Part shown: one piece after another, positions 36,293-51,200 of the stretch
Layout: each line of letters starts with the position of its first letter
Numbering within the stretch: the stretch's first letter is position 1
NCBI RefSeq assembly: GCF_037975245.1
Contig: NC_092568.1
Coordinates: 39,386,631 to 39,450,630 of the forward strand
Reading direction: 5' to 3'
Source of the DNA: Apostichopus japonicus
Taxonomy: Eukaryota; Echinodermata; Holothuroidea; Aspidochirotida; Stichopodidae
DNA length: 64,000 bases
Notes under the pieces: model-generated
What the model was told of the DNA's origin: nothing
The model's database searches: none
What the model saw: the letters and a program-made list of their open reading frames with translations, nothing else
Program-made: the position numbers and the translations under genes

Positions 36293-39200
36293 CAGAACCG
36301 TGTCATGATCTATTCCCATGAGGGAAATCAATTACTGTAAATTCTTTATTTTATACACAATTTAAATGAAATATTATAAATTTACACAACTTTGGTAACG
36401 CACGATTTAATACAATAAATTGGTCATCGATTACATAGATTGTAATGCCACGAAGAGAGATGATTGTTGTGAAATGAATTTGTAAAGCTAACATTATTTA
36501 TTGATGATGTGAGCTAGTTAGGTTAAGGGCCAAAAGCAGCGGAAGAGTTGCGGAAAACTAGTTGTTACAGTTATAGTAAACTGACATTTTAAAGTCTATG
36601 TGCTTGTGTTTTTGCTGTTTATTAATATTAAATGATGATTTGTTTGTTTTTCCTTTCCATCTATTCGATTCTTTGTAGGAGGTCAGTTTTGATCATGATT
36701 AACATTTGTAGAACCGTGTCATGATCTATTCCCACAAGGGCAATCAGTTACTGTAAATTCGTTATTTTCACATTAAACTGCAATGAAATATAATAATTAG
36801 CAAAACTTTGTTAACGCACGATTTAATACAATAAAATGGTCATCGATTACATAGATTGTAATGCCATGAAGAGAGATGATTGTTGTAAAATGAATTTTAA
36901 ATCAAACAATCTTCATTGATGTTGTGAGCTAGTCAAGTTTAGACAGAAGTAGCGAAAAAGTTACGGAAAACTATATGTCACAGCTATAGTAAACTGAAAT
37001 TTTAAAGACACCGTGTTTGTGTTTTTTTTCTGTTTTCTATATTACATGAGGATTTGTTTGTTTTCTTCTTTCCATCAATTCGATTCTTTGTAGTTGGTAA
37101 GTTTTGATCACGATTAACATTTGTAGAACCGTGTCATTATCTATTCACACGAGGGCAATCAGTTACTGTAAATTCTTTATTTTCATACACAATTTGAATT
37201 ATAAATTATAACTAGCACAACTTTGGTAACGCACGATTTAATACTATGAAAATGTCATCGATTACATAGATCGCAATGTCAATGAATAGAGATAATTAAT
37301 TTGAAGCGAATTTGCAACTCTCACATTCTTCATTGATGTTGTGAACTAGTGAGGTTAAGAGCCAAAAGCAGCGGAAAATTTACCGAAAAACAGTTGTTAC
37401 AGTTATCATAAACTGACATTTTAAAGTCACTGTGCTTGTGTTTTTACTGTTTTTCCCTACTATATTATGATTTTTTTTTTCCATCTATTCGTTTCTTTGT
37501 AGTGGGTAAGTTTTGATGATGATCGACAATTGTAGAACCTCATTATTATCGATTTCCACGAGGGCAATCAATTACTGTCAAAACAATTATTTTCATACAC
37601 AATTTGAATTAAATATTATAATTAGCACAACTTTGGTAACACACAATTTAATACAAAGAAAATGGTCTTCGATTACATAGATAGTTATGTCAATGAATAA
37701 AAATAATTAATTTGAAACGAATTTGTAATTCTAACATTATTCATTGATGTTGTGAGCTAGTCAAGTTTAGACAGAAGATGCGAAAAAGTTACGGCAAACT
37801 ATATGTCACAGCTATAGTAAACTGACATTTTAAAGACACTGTGTTTGTGTTTTTTTTCTGTTTTCTATAGTATATGAGGATTTGTTTGTTTTCTTCTTTC
37901 CATCTATTCGATTATTTGTAGAAGGTAAGTTTTTATCAACATTATCATTTGTAGAACCGTGTCATTTTCTATTCCCATGAGGGCAATCAGTTACTGTAAA
38001 TTCTTTATTTTCATACACAATTTGAATTAAATATCATAATTAGCACAACTTTGGTAACACACAAGTTAATACAATAAAATGGTCATCGATTACATAGATC
38101 GTAATGTAAAGGAAAAGAGATAATTAATTTGAAGCGGATTTGCAACTCCAACATTATTCATTGATGTTGTGAGCTAGTGAGGTTAAGAGATAAAAGCAGC
38201 GGAAAATTTACCGAAACTATTTGTTACAGTTATAGTAAGCTGATATTTTAAAGTGACTGTGCTTGCGTGTTTACTATTTTCTCTATAAAATGATGATTTG
38301 TTTGTTTTCTTCTTTCCATTTATTCGTTTCTTTATAGCCGGTAAGTTTTCATCATGATTATCATTTGTAGAATCGTGTTATTTTCTATTCCCAAGAGGGC
38401 AATCAAATTCCTGTAAATTCTTTATTTTATGCACAATTTGAATGAAATATTACACTAAGCACATCTTTGGAAACGCACGTTTAAAAGCAGATAATACAAT
38501 CGAATGGTCATCAATTACATAAATGGTATTGTCATGAACAGAGATGATTGTTGTGAAATAAATTTGTAAATCTACCCTTCTTCATTGATGTTGTGAGCTA
38601 GTCAAGTTAAGAGCTAAAAGCAGCGCAAAAGTTACGGAAAACTAGTTGTCACAGCTATAGTAAACTGGCATTTCAAAGTCACTCTGCTTGTGTTTTTACT
38701 AGTTTTCCCTATTATATGATGATCTGTTTTTGTTTTTCTTTCCATATATTCGTTACGTTGAAGCTGGTAAGTTTTGATGATGATCGAGAATTGTAGAACC
38801 GTGTTCATATCTATTCTCACGAGGGCAATCAATTACTGTAAATTCTTTATTTTCATACACAATTTGAATTATATATTATAATTAGCACAACTTTGGTAAC
38901 GCACAAGTTAATACAATAAAATGGTCATCGATTACATAGATCGTAATGTCGATGAATAGAGATGACTAATTTGAAACGAATTTGTAACTCTAAAATTATT
39001 AATTGATGCTGTGACATAGTGAGGTTAAGGGCAAAAATCAGCGGAAAAGTTACGGAAAACAGGTTGTTGTAGTTACAGTAAACTGATATTTTAAAGTCAC
39101 TGTGCTTACGTGTTTAATGTTTTTTTCTATTATATGATGATTTTTTTGTTCTCTTCTTTCCATCTATTCGATTATTTGTAGGAGGTAAGTTTTTATCATG

Positions 39201-42200
39201 ATTAACATTTGTAGAACCGTGTCATGATCTATTCCCACAAGGGCAATCAATTACTGTAAATTCTTTATTTTCATACACAATTTAAATGAAATATTATAAA
39301 TTAGCACAACTTTGGTGGCGCACGAGTTAATACAATAAAATGGTCATCGATTACATTGATCGTAATGTCAGTAATTAGAGATAATTAATTTGAAGCGAAT
39401 TTGCAACTCTAACAATATTCATTGATGTTGTGAGCTAGTGAGGTTAAGATATGAAAGCAGCGGAAAATTTACTGAAATTAGTTGTTACAGTTATAGTAAA
39501 ATGACATTTTAAAGCCACTGTGCTTGCGTGTTTACTATTTTCTCCATAAAATGATGATTTGTTTGTTTTCTTCTTTCCATTTATTCGTTTCTTTATAGCC
39601 GGTAAGTTTTGATCATGATTATCATTTGTAGATTCGTGTTATTTTCTATTCCCATGAGGGAAATCAATTTCCTGTAAATTCTTTTTTTTATACACAATTT
39701 AAATGAAATATTATAAATTAGCACAACTTTGGTGGCGCAAGAGTTAATACAATAAAATGGTCATCGATTACATTGATCGTAATGTCAGTAAATAGAGATA
39801 ATTAATTTGAAGCGAATTTGCAACTCTAACAATATTCATTGATGTTGTGAGCTAGTGAGGTTAAGATATGAAAGCAGCGGAAAATGTACTGAAACTAGTT
39901 GTTACAGTTATAGAAAAATGACATTTTAAAGCTATTGTGCTTGCGTGTTTACTATTTTCTCTATAAAATGATGATTTGTTTGTTTTCTTCTTTCCATTTA
40001 TTCGTTTCTTTATAGCCGGTAAGTTTTGATCATGATTATCATTTGTAGATTCGTGTTATTTTCTATTCCCATGAGGGAAATCAATTTCCTGTAAATTCTT
40101 TTTTTGATACACAATTTAAATGAAATATTATAAATTAGCACAACTTTGGTAACGCACGATTTAATACAATAAACTGGTCATCGATTACATAAATGATAAT
40201 GCCATGAAGAGAGATGATTGTTGTGGAATGAATTTGTAAAGCTAACATTATTCATTGATGATGTGAGCTAGTTAGGTTAAGGGCCAAAAGCAGCGGAAGA
40301 GTTGCGGAAAACTAGTTGTTACAGCTATAGTAAACTGACATTTTAAAGTCAATGTGCTTGTGTTTTTACTGTTTATTTCTATTAAATGATGATTTTCTTC
40401 TTTTTTTTTGCTTTCCATCTATTCGATTCTTTGTAGGAGGTAAGTTTTGATCATGATTAACATTTGTAGAACCGTGTAATGATCTATTCCCACAAGGGCA
40501 ATCAATTACTGTAAATTCTTTATTTTCAAACAAAATTGCAATGAAATATAATAATTAGCAAAACTTTGTTAACGCACGATTTAATAGAATAGAATGGTCA
40601 TCGATTACATAGATTGTAATGCCATGAAGAGAGATGATTGTTGTGGAATGAATTTGTAAAGCTAACATTATTCATTGATGATGTGAGCTAGTTAGGTTAA
40701 GGGCCAAAAGCAGCGGAAAAGTTACGGAAAACTATGTGTCACAGCTATAGTAAACTGAAATTTTAAAGACACCGTGTTTGTGTTTTTTTTTCTGTTTTCT
40801 TTATTATATGAGGATTTGTTTGTTTTCTTCTTTCAATTCATTCGTTTCTTCATAGCCGGTAAGTTTTGATCATGATTATCATTTGTAGAACCGTGTCATG
40901 ATCTATTCCCACAAGGGCAATCAATTACTGTAAATTCTTTATTTCCATACACAATTTGAATTATATATTATAATTAGCACAACTTTGGTAAAACACAAGT
41001 TAATACAATAAAATGGTCATCGATTACATAGATCGTAATGTCAGTAAATAGAGATAATTAATTTGAAGCGAATTTGCAACTCTAACAATATTCATTGATG
41101 TTGTGAGCTAGTGAGGTTAAGATATGAAAGCAGCGGAAAATTTACCGAAACTATTTGTTACAGTTATAGTAAAATGACATTTTAAAGTCACTGTGCTTGC
41201 GTGTTTACTATTTTCTCTATAAAATGATGATTTGTTTGTTTTCTTCTTTCCATTTATTCGTTTCTTTATAGCCGGTAAGATTTCATCATGATTATCATTT
41301 ATAGATTCGTGTTATTTGCTATTCCCATGAGGGAAATCAATTTCCTGTAAATTCTTTTTTTTTTATACACAATTTAAATGAAATATTATAAATTAGCACA
41401 ACTTTGGTAACGCACGATTTAATACAATAAACTGGTCATCGATTACATAAATGATAATGCCATGAAGAGAGATGATTGTTGTGAAATGAATTTGTAAAGC
41501 TAACATTATTCATTGATGATGTGAGCTAGTTAGGTTAAGGGCCAAAAGCAGCGGAAAAGTTACGGAAAACTATATGTCACAGCTATAGTAAACTGAAATT
41601 TTAAAGACACCGTGTTTGTGTTTTTTTCCTGTTTTTTCTATTATATGAGGACTTGTTTGTTTTCTTCTTTCCATCTATTCGATTCTTTGTAGGAGGTAAG
41701 TTTTAATCACGATTAACATTTGTAGAACCGTGTCATGATCTATTCACACGAGGGCAATCAGTTACTGTAAATTCTTTATTTTCATACACAATTTGAATTA
41801 TAAATTATAACTAGCACAACTTTGGTAGCGCACGATTTAATACTATGAAAATGTCATCGATTACATAGATCGTAATGTCAATGAATAGAGATAATTAATT
41901 TGAATCGAATTTGCAACTCTTACATTCTTCATTGATGTTGTGAACTAGTGAGGTTAAGAGCCAAAAGCAGCGGAAAATTTACCGAAAATAGTTGTTACAG
42001 TTATCATAAACTGACATTTTAAAGTCACTGTGCTTGTGTTTTTACTGTTTTTCCCTACTATATTATGATTGTTTTTTTCTTCTTTCCATGTATTCGTTTC
42101 TTTGTAGTGGGTAAGTTTTGATGTGGATCGACAATCGTAGAACCGTGTTATTATCTATTTCCACGAGGCCAATCAATTACTGTAAATTCTTTATTTTCAT

Positions 42201-45200
42201 ACACAATTTGAATTAAATATTATAATTAGCACAACTTTGGTAACGCACAATTTAATACTATCTAATGGTCTTCGATTACATAGATCGTAATGTCAATGAA
42301 TAGAAGTAATTAATTTGAAACGAATTTGTAACTCTAACATTATTCATTGATGTTGTGAGCTAGTCAAGTTTAGACAGAAGAAGCGAAAAATTTACGGAAA
42401 ACTATCTGTCACAGCTATAGTAAACTGACATTTTAAAGACACCGTGTTTGTGGGTTTTTTTTTTCTGTTTTCTATATTATTTGAGGATTTGTTTGATTTC
42501 TTCTTTCCATCTATTCGATTTTTGTAGAAGGTAAGTTTTTATCAACATTAACGTTTGTAGAACAGTGACATTATCTGTTCACACGAGGGCAATCAGTTAC
42601 TGTAAATTCTATATTTTCATACACAATTTGAATTAAATATTATAATTAGCACAACTTTGGTAACACACAGGTTAATACAATAAAATGGTCATCGATTACA
42701 TAGATCGTAATGTAAAGGAAAAGAGATAATTAATTTGAAGCGGATTTGCAACTATAACATTATTCATTGATGTTGTGAGCTAGTGAGGTTAAGAGATAAA
42801 AGCAGCGGAAAATTTACCGAAATTATTTGTTACAGTTATAGTAAACTGATATTTTAAAGTCACTGTGCTTGCGTGTTTACTATTTTCTCTATAAAATGAT
42901 GATTTGTTTGTTTTCTTCTTTCCATTTATTCGTTTCTTTATAGCCGGTAAGTTTTGATCATGATTATCATTTGTAGAATCGTGTTATTTTCTATTCCCAA
43001 GAGGGCAATCAAATTCCTGTAAATTCTTTATTTTATGCACAATTTGAATGAAATATTACACTAAGCACATCTTTGGAAACGCATGTTTAAAAGCAGATAA
43101 TACAATCAAATGGTCATCAATTACATTAATGGTATTGTCATGAACAGAGATGATTGTTGTGAAATAAATTTGTAAATCTACCCTTCTTCATTGATGTTGT
43201 GAGCTAGTCAAGTTAAGAGCTAAAAGCAGCGCAAAAGTTACGGAAAACTAGTTGTCACAGCTATAGTAAACTGGCATTTCAAAGTCACTCTGCTTGTGTT
43301 TTTACTAGTTTTCTCTATTATATGATGATCTGTTTTTGTTTTTCTTTCCATATATTCGTTACGTTGAAGCTGGTAAGTTTTGATGATGATCGAGAATTGT
43401 AGAACCGTGTTCATATCTATTCTCACGAGGGCAATCAATTACTGTAAATTCTTTATTTTCATACACAATTTGAATTATATATTATAATTAGCACAACTTT
43501 GGTAACGCACAAGTTAATACAATAAAATGGTCATCGATTACATAGATCGTAATGTCGATGAATAGAGATGACTAATTTGAAACGAATTTGTAACTCTAAA
43601 ATTATTAATTGATGCTGTGACATAGTGAGGTTAAGGGCAAAAATCAGCGGAAAAGTTACGGAAAACAGGTTGTTGTAGTTACAGTAAACTGATATTTTAA
43701 AGTCACTGTGCTTACGTGTTTAATGTTTTTTTCTTAAATATGATGATTTGTTTGTTCTCTTCTTTCCATCTATTCGATTATTTGTAGGAGGTAAGTTTTT
43801 ATCATGATTAACATTTGTAGAACCGTGTCATGATCTATTCCCACAAGGGCAATCAATTACTGTAAATTCTTTATTTTCATACACAATTTGAATTAAATAT
43901 TATAATTAGCACAACTTTGGTAACACACAAGTTAATACAATAAAATGGTCATCGATTACATTGATCGTAATGTCAGTAAATAGAGATAATTAATTTGAAG
44001 CGAATTTGCAACTCTAACAATATTCATTGATGTTGTGAGCTAGTGAGGTTAAGAGATAAAAGCAGCGGAAAATTTACCGAAATTAGTTGTTACAGTTATA
44101 GTAAAATGACATTTTAAAGCCACTGTGCTTGCGTGTTCACTATTTTCTCTATAAAATGATGATTTGTTTGTTTTCTTCTTTCCATTTATTCGTTTCTTTA
44201 TAGCCGGTAAGTTTTGATCATGATTATCATTTGTAGATTCGTGTTATTTTCTATTCCCATGAGGGAAATCAATTTCCTGTAAATTCTTTTTTTGATACAC
44301 AATTTAAATGAAATATTATAAATTAGCACAACTTTGGTGGCGCACGAGTTAATACAATAAACTGGTCATCGATTACATAAATGATAATGCCATGAAGAGA
44401 GATGATTGTTGTGAAATGAATTTGTAAAGCTAACATTATTCATTGATGATGTGAGCTAGTTAGGTTAAGGGCCAAAAGCAGCGGAAGAGTTGCGGAAAAC
44501 TAGTTGTTACAGCTATAGTAAACTGACATTTTAAAGTCAATGTGCTTGTGTTTTTACTGTTTATTTCTATTAAATGATGATTTTCTTCTTTTTCTTTTGC
44601 TTTCCATCTATTCGATTCTTTGTAGGAGGTAAGTTTTGATCATGATTAACATTTGTAGAACCGTGTAATGATCTATTCCCACAAGGGCAATCAATTACTG
44701 TAAATTCTTTATTTTCAAACAAAATTGCAATGAAATATAATAATTAGCAAAACTTTGTTAACGCACGATTTAATAGAATAGAATGGTCATCGATTACATA
44801 GATCGTAATGCCATGAAGAGAGATGATTGTTGTGAAATGAATTTTTAAATCAAATATTCTTCATTGATGATGTGAGCTAGTCAAGTTTAGACAGAAGTAG
44901 CGAAAAAGTTACGGAAAACTATATGTCACAGCTATAGTAAACTGACATTTTAAAGACACCGTGTTTGTGGGTTTTTTTCTGTTTTCTTTATTATATGAGG
45001 ATTTGTTTGTTTTCTTTTTTCCATTCATTCGTTTCTTTATAGCCGGTAAGTTTTTATCATGATTATCATTTGTAGAACAGTGTCATTATCTATTCACACG
45101 AGGGCAGTCAAGTACTGTAAATTCTTTATTTCATACACAATTTGAATTAAATATTATTATTAGCACAACTTTGGTAAAACACAAGTTAATACAATAAAAT

Positions 45201-48200
45201 GGTCATCGATTACATAGATCGTAATGTAAAGGAAAAGAGATAATTAATTTGAAGCGGATTTGCAACTATAACATTATTCATTGATGTTGTGAGCTAGTGA
45301 GGTTAAGAGATAAAAGCAGCGGAAAATTTACCGAAATTATTTGTAACAGTTATAGTAAGCTGATATTTTAAAGTGATTGTGCTTGCGTGTTTACTATTTT
45401 CTCTATAAAATGATGATTTGTTTGTTTTCTTTTTTCCATTTATTCGTTTCTTTATAGCCGGTAAGTTTACATCATGATTATCATTTGTAGAATCGTGTTA
45501 TTTTCTATTCCCAAGAGGGAAATCAAATTCCTGTAAATTCTTTATTTTATGCACAATTTGAATGAAATATTACACTAAGCACATCTTTGAAAACGCATGT
45601 TTAAATGCAGATAATACAATCAAATGGTCATCAATTACATTAATGGTATTGTCATGAACAGAGATGATTGTTGTGAAATAAATTTGTAAATCTACCCTCG
45701 TTCATTGATGTTGTGAGCTAGTCAAGTTAAGAGCTAAAAGCAGCGCAAAAGTTACGGAAAACTAGTTGTCACAGCTATAGTAAACTGGCATTTCAAAGTC
45801 ACTCTGCTTGTGTTTTTACTAATTTTCTCTATTATATGATGATCTGTTTTTGTTTTTCTTTCCATATATTCGTTACGTTGAAGCTGGTAAGTTTTGATGA
45901 TGATCGAAAATTGTAGAACCGTTATAATATCTATTTCCCCGAGGGCAATCAATTACTGTAAATTCTTTATTTTCATACACAATTTGAATTATATATTATA
46001 ATTAGCACAACTTTGGTAACGCACAAGTTAATACAATAAAATGGTCATCGATTACATAGATCGTAATGTCGATGAATAGAGATGACTAATTTGTAACGAA
46101 TTTGTAACTCTAAAATTATTAATTGATGCTGTGACATTGTGAGGTTAAGGGCAAAAATCAGCGGAAAAGTTACGGAAAACAGGTTGTTGCAGTTACAGTA
46201 AACTGATATTCTAAAGTCACTGTGCTTACGTGTTTAATGTGTTTTCTATTATATGATGATTTGTTTGTTCTCTTCTTTCCATCTATTCGATTATTTGCAG
46301 GAGGTAAGTTTATGTTATGATTAAAGTTTGTAGAACCGTGTCATTAACTATTCCCACGAGGGCAATCAATTACTGTAAATTCTTTATTTTCATACACAAT
46401 TTGAATTATATATTATAATTAGCACAACATTGGTAACACACAAGTTATTACAATAAAATGGTCATCGATTACATAGATCGTAATGTCAGTAAATAGAGAT
46501 AATTATTTTTGAAGCGAATTTGCAACTCTAACAATATTCATTGATGTTGTGAGCTAGTGAGGTTAAGAAATAAAAGCAGCGGAAAATTTACCGAAACTAT
46601 TTGTTACAGTTATAGTAAAGTGATATTTTAAAGTCACTGTGCTTGCGTGTTCACTATTTTCTCTATAAAATGATGATTTGTTTGTTTTCTTCTTTCCATT
46701 TATTCGTTTCTTTATAGCCGGTAAGTTTTCATCATGATTATCATTTGTAGATTCGTGTTATTTGCTATTCCCATGAGGGAAATCAATTTCCTGTAATTTT
46801 TTTTATATATACACAATTTAAATGAAATATTATAAATTAGCACAACTTTGGTAACGCACGATTTAATACAATAAACTGGTCATCAATTACATAAATGATA
46901 ATGCCATGAAGAGAGATGAATGTTGTGAAATGAATTTGTAAAGCTAACATTATTCATTGATGATGTGAGCTAGTTAGGTTAAGGGCCAAAAGCAGCGGAA
47001 GAGTTACAGAAAACTATGTGTCACAGCTATAGTAAACTGACATTTTAAAGTCTATGTGCTTGTGTTTTTACTGTTTTTTTCTATCATATGATGTTTTTTT
47101 TTTTTTTTGCTTTCCATCTATTCGATTCTTTGTAGGAGGTAAGTTTTGATCATGATTAACATTTGTAGAACCGTGTAATGATCTATTCCCACAAGGGCAA
47201 TCAATTACTGTAAATTCTTTATTTTCAAACAAAATTGCAATGAAATATAATAATTAGCAAAACTTTGTTAACGCACGCTTTAATAGAATAGAATGGTCAT
47301 CGATTACATAGAATGTAATGCCATGAAGAGAGATGATTGTTGTGAAATGAATTTTTAAATCAAATATTCTTCATTGATGTTGTGAGCTAGTCAAGTTTAG
47401 ACAGAAGTAGCGAAAAAGTTACGGAAAACTATATGTCACAGCTATAGTAAACTGACATTTTAAAGACACCGTGTTTGTGTTTTTTTCTGTTTTCTATATT
47501 ATATGAGGATTTGTTTGTTTTCTTCTTTCCATTTATTCGGTTCTTTGTAGAAGGTAAGTTTTGATCACGATTAACATTTGTAGAACCGTGTCATTATCAA
47601 TTCACACGAGGGCAATCAGTTACTGTAAATTCTTTAGTTTCATACACAATTTGAATTATAAATTATAACTAGCACAACTTTGGTAACGCACGATTTAATA
47701 CTATGAAAATGTCATCGATTACATAGATCGTAATGTCAATGAATAGAGATAATTAATTTGATGCGAATTTGCAACTCTTTCATATTTCATTGATGTTTTG
47801 AACTAGTGAGGTTAAGAGCCAAAAGCAGCGGAAAATTTACCGAAAAAATAGTTGTTACAGTTATCATGAACTGACATTTTAAAGTCACTGTGCTTGCGTG
47901 TTTTTACTGTTTTTCCCTACTATATTATGATTGTTTTTTTTTTTTTCCATCTATTCGTTTCTTTGTAGTGGGTAAGTTTGATGATGATCAACAGTTGTCG
48001 AACCGTGTTATTAACTATTCCCAAAAGGGCAATCAGTTACTGTAAATTCTTTATTTTCATACACAATTTGAATTATAAATTATAACTAGCACAACTTTGG
48101 TAACGCACGATTTAATACTATGAAAATGTCATCGATTACATAGATCGTAATGTCAATGAATAGAGATAATTATTTTGAAGCGAATTTGCAACTCTTACAT

Positions 48201-51200
48201 TCTTCATTGATGTTGTGAACTAGTGAGGTTAAGAGCCAAAAGCAGCGGAAAATTTAACGAAAATAGTTGTTACAGTTATCATAAACTGACATTTTAAAGT
48301 CACTGTGCTTGTGTTTTTACTGTTTTTCCCTACTATATTATAATTGTTTTTTTCTTCTTTCCATGTATTCGTTTCTTTGTAGTGGGTAAGTTTTGATGTG
48401 GATCGACAATCGTAGAACCGTGTTATTATCAATTTCCACGAGGCCAATCAATTACTGTAAATTCTTTATTTTCATACACAATTTGAATTATATATTATAA
48501 TTAGCACAACTTTGGTAACGCACAATTTAATACTGTCTAATGGTCTTCGATTTCATAGATCGTAATGTCAATGAATAGAAATAATTAATTTGAAACGAAT
48601 TTGTAACTCTAACATTATTCATTGATGTTGTGAGCTAGTCAAGTTTAGACAGAAGAAGCGGAAAAGTTTACGGAAAACTATATGTCACAGCTATAGTAAA
48701 CTGACATTTTAAAGACACCGTGTTTGTGTTTTTTTTTTCTGTTTTCTATATTATATGAGGATTTGTTTGTTTTCTTCTTTCCATCTATTCGATTCTTTGT
48801 AGAAGGTAAGTTTTTATCAACATTAACATTTGTAGAACAGTGTCATTATCTGTTCACACGAGGGCAATCAGTTACTGTAAATTCTTTATTTTCATACACA
48901 ATTTGAATTAAATATTATAATTAGCACAACTTTGGTAACACACAAGTTAATACAATAAAATGGTCATCGATTACATAGATCGTAATGTAAATGAAAAGAG
49001 ATAATTAATTTGAAGCGGATTTGCAACTATAACATTATTTATTGATGTTGTGAGCTAGTGAGGTTAAGAGATAAAAGCAGCGGAAAATTTACCGAAATTA
49101 TTTGTTACAGTTATAGTAAACTGATATTTTAAAGTCACTGTGCTTGCGTGTTTACTATTTTCTCTATAAAATGATGATTTGTTTGTTTTCTTCTTTCCAT
49201 TTATTCGTTTCTTTATAGCCGGTAAGTTTTCATCATGATTATCATTTGTAGAATCGTGTTATTTTCTATTCCCAAGAGGGCAATCAAATTCCTGTAAATT
49301 CTTTATTTATACACAATTTGAATGAAATATTACACTAAGCACATCTTTGGAAACGCATGTTTAAAAGCAGATAATACAATCAAATGGTCATCAATTACAT
49401 TAATGGTATTGTCATGAACAGAGATGATTGTTGTGAAATAAATTTGTAAATCTACCCTTCTTCATTGATGTTGTGAGCTAGTCAAGTTAAGAGCTAAAAG
49501 CAGCGCAAAAGTTACGGAAAACTAGTTGTCACAGCTATAGTAAACTGGCATTTCAAAGTCACTCTGTTTGTGTTTTCACTAATTTTCTCTATTATATGAT
49601 GATCTGTTTTTGTTTTTCTTTCCATATAATCGTTACTTTGTAGCTGGTAAGTTTTGATGATGATCGAGAATTGTAGAACCGTGTTATTATCTATTCCCAC
49701 AAGGGCAATCAATTACTGTAATTTTTTTTTTATACACAATTTGAATTATATATTATAATTAGCACAACTTTGGTAACACACAAGTTAATACAATAAAATG
49801 GTCATCGATTACATAGATCGTAATGTCAGTAAATAGAGATAATTAATTTGAAGCGGATTTGCAACTATAACATTATTCATTGATATTGTGAGCTAGTGAG
49901 GTTAAGAGATAAAAGCAGCGGAAAATTTACCGAAATTATTTGTTACAGTTATAGTAAACTGATATTTTAAAGTCACTGTGCTTGCGTGTTTACTATTTTC
50001 TCTATAAAATGATGATTTGTTTGTTTTCTTCTTTCCATTTATTCGTTTCTTTATAGCCGGTAAGTTTTCATCATGATTATCATTTGTAGAATCGTGTTAT
50101 TTTCTATTCCCAAGAGGGCAATCAAATTCCTGTAAATTCTTTATTTTATGCACAATTTGAATGAAATATTACACTAAGCACATCTTTGGAAACACATGTT
50201 TAAAAGCAGATAATACAATCGAATGGTCATCAATTACATTAATGGTATTGTCATGAACAGAAATGATTGTTGTGAAATAAATTCGTAAATCTACCCTTCT
50301 TCATTGATGTTGTGAGCTAGTCAAGTTAAGAGCTAAAAGCAGAGCAAAAGTTACGGAAAACTAGTTGTCACAGCTATAGTAAACTGGCATTTCAAAGTCA
50401 CTCTGCTTGTGTTTTTACTAGTTTTCTCTATTATATGATGATCTGTTTTTGTTTTTCTTTCCATATATTCGTTACGTTGAAGCTGGTAAGTTTTGATGAT
50501 GATCGAGAATTGTAGAACCATGATAATATATATTCCCCCAAGGGCAATCAATTACTGTAATTTTTTTTTTTATACACAATTTGAATTATATATTATAATT
50601 AGCACAACTTTGGTAACACACAAGTTAATACAATAAAATGGTCATCGATTACATAGATCGTAATGTCAGTAAATAGAGATAATTAATTTGAAGCGAATTT
50701 GTAACTCTAACAATATTCATTGATGTTGCGAGCTAGTGAGGTTAAGATATGAAAGTAGCGGAAAATTTACCGAAACTCTATAGTTGTTACAGTTATAGTA
50801 AAATGACATTTTAAAGCCATTGTGCTTGCGTGTTTACTATTTTCTCTATTAAATGATGATTTGTTTGTTTTCTTCTGTCCATTTATTCGTTTCTTTATAG
50901 CCGGTAAGTTTTCATCATGATTATCATTTGTAGATTCGTGTTATTTTCTATTCCCATGAGGGAAATCAATTTCCTGTAATTTTTTTTTTTATACACAATT
51001 TAAATGAAATATTATAAATTAGCACAACTTTGGTAACACACGATTTAATACAATAAGCTGGTCATCGATTACATAAATGATAAAGCCATGAAGAGAGATG
51101 ATTGTTGTGAAATGAATTTGTAAAGCTAACATTATTCATTGATGATGTGAGCTAGTTAGGTTAAGGGCCAAAAGCAGTGGAAGAGTTGCGGAAAACTAGT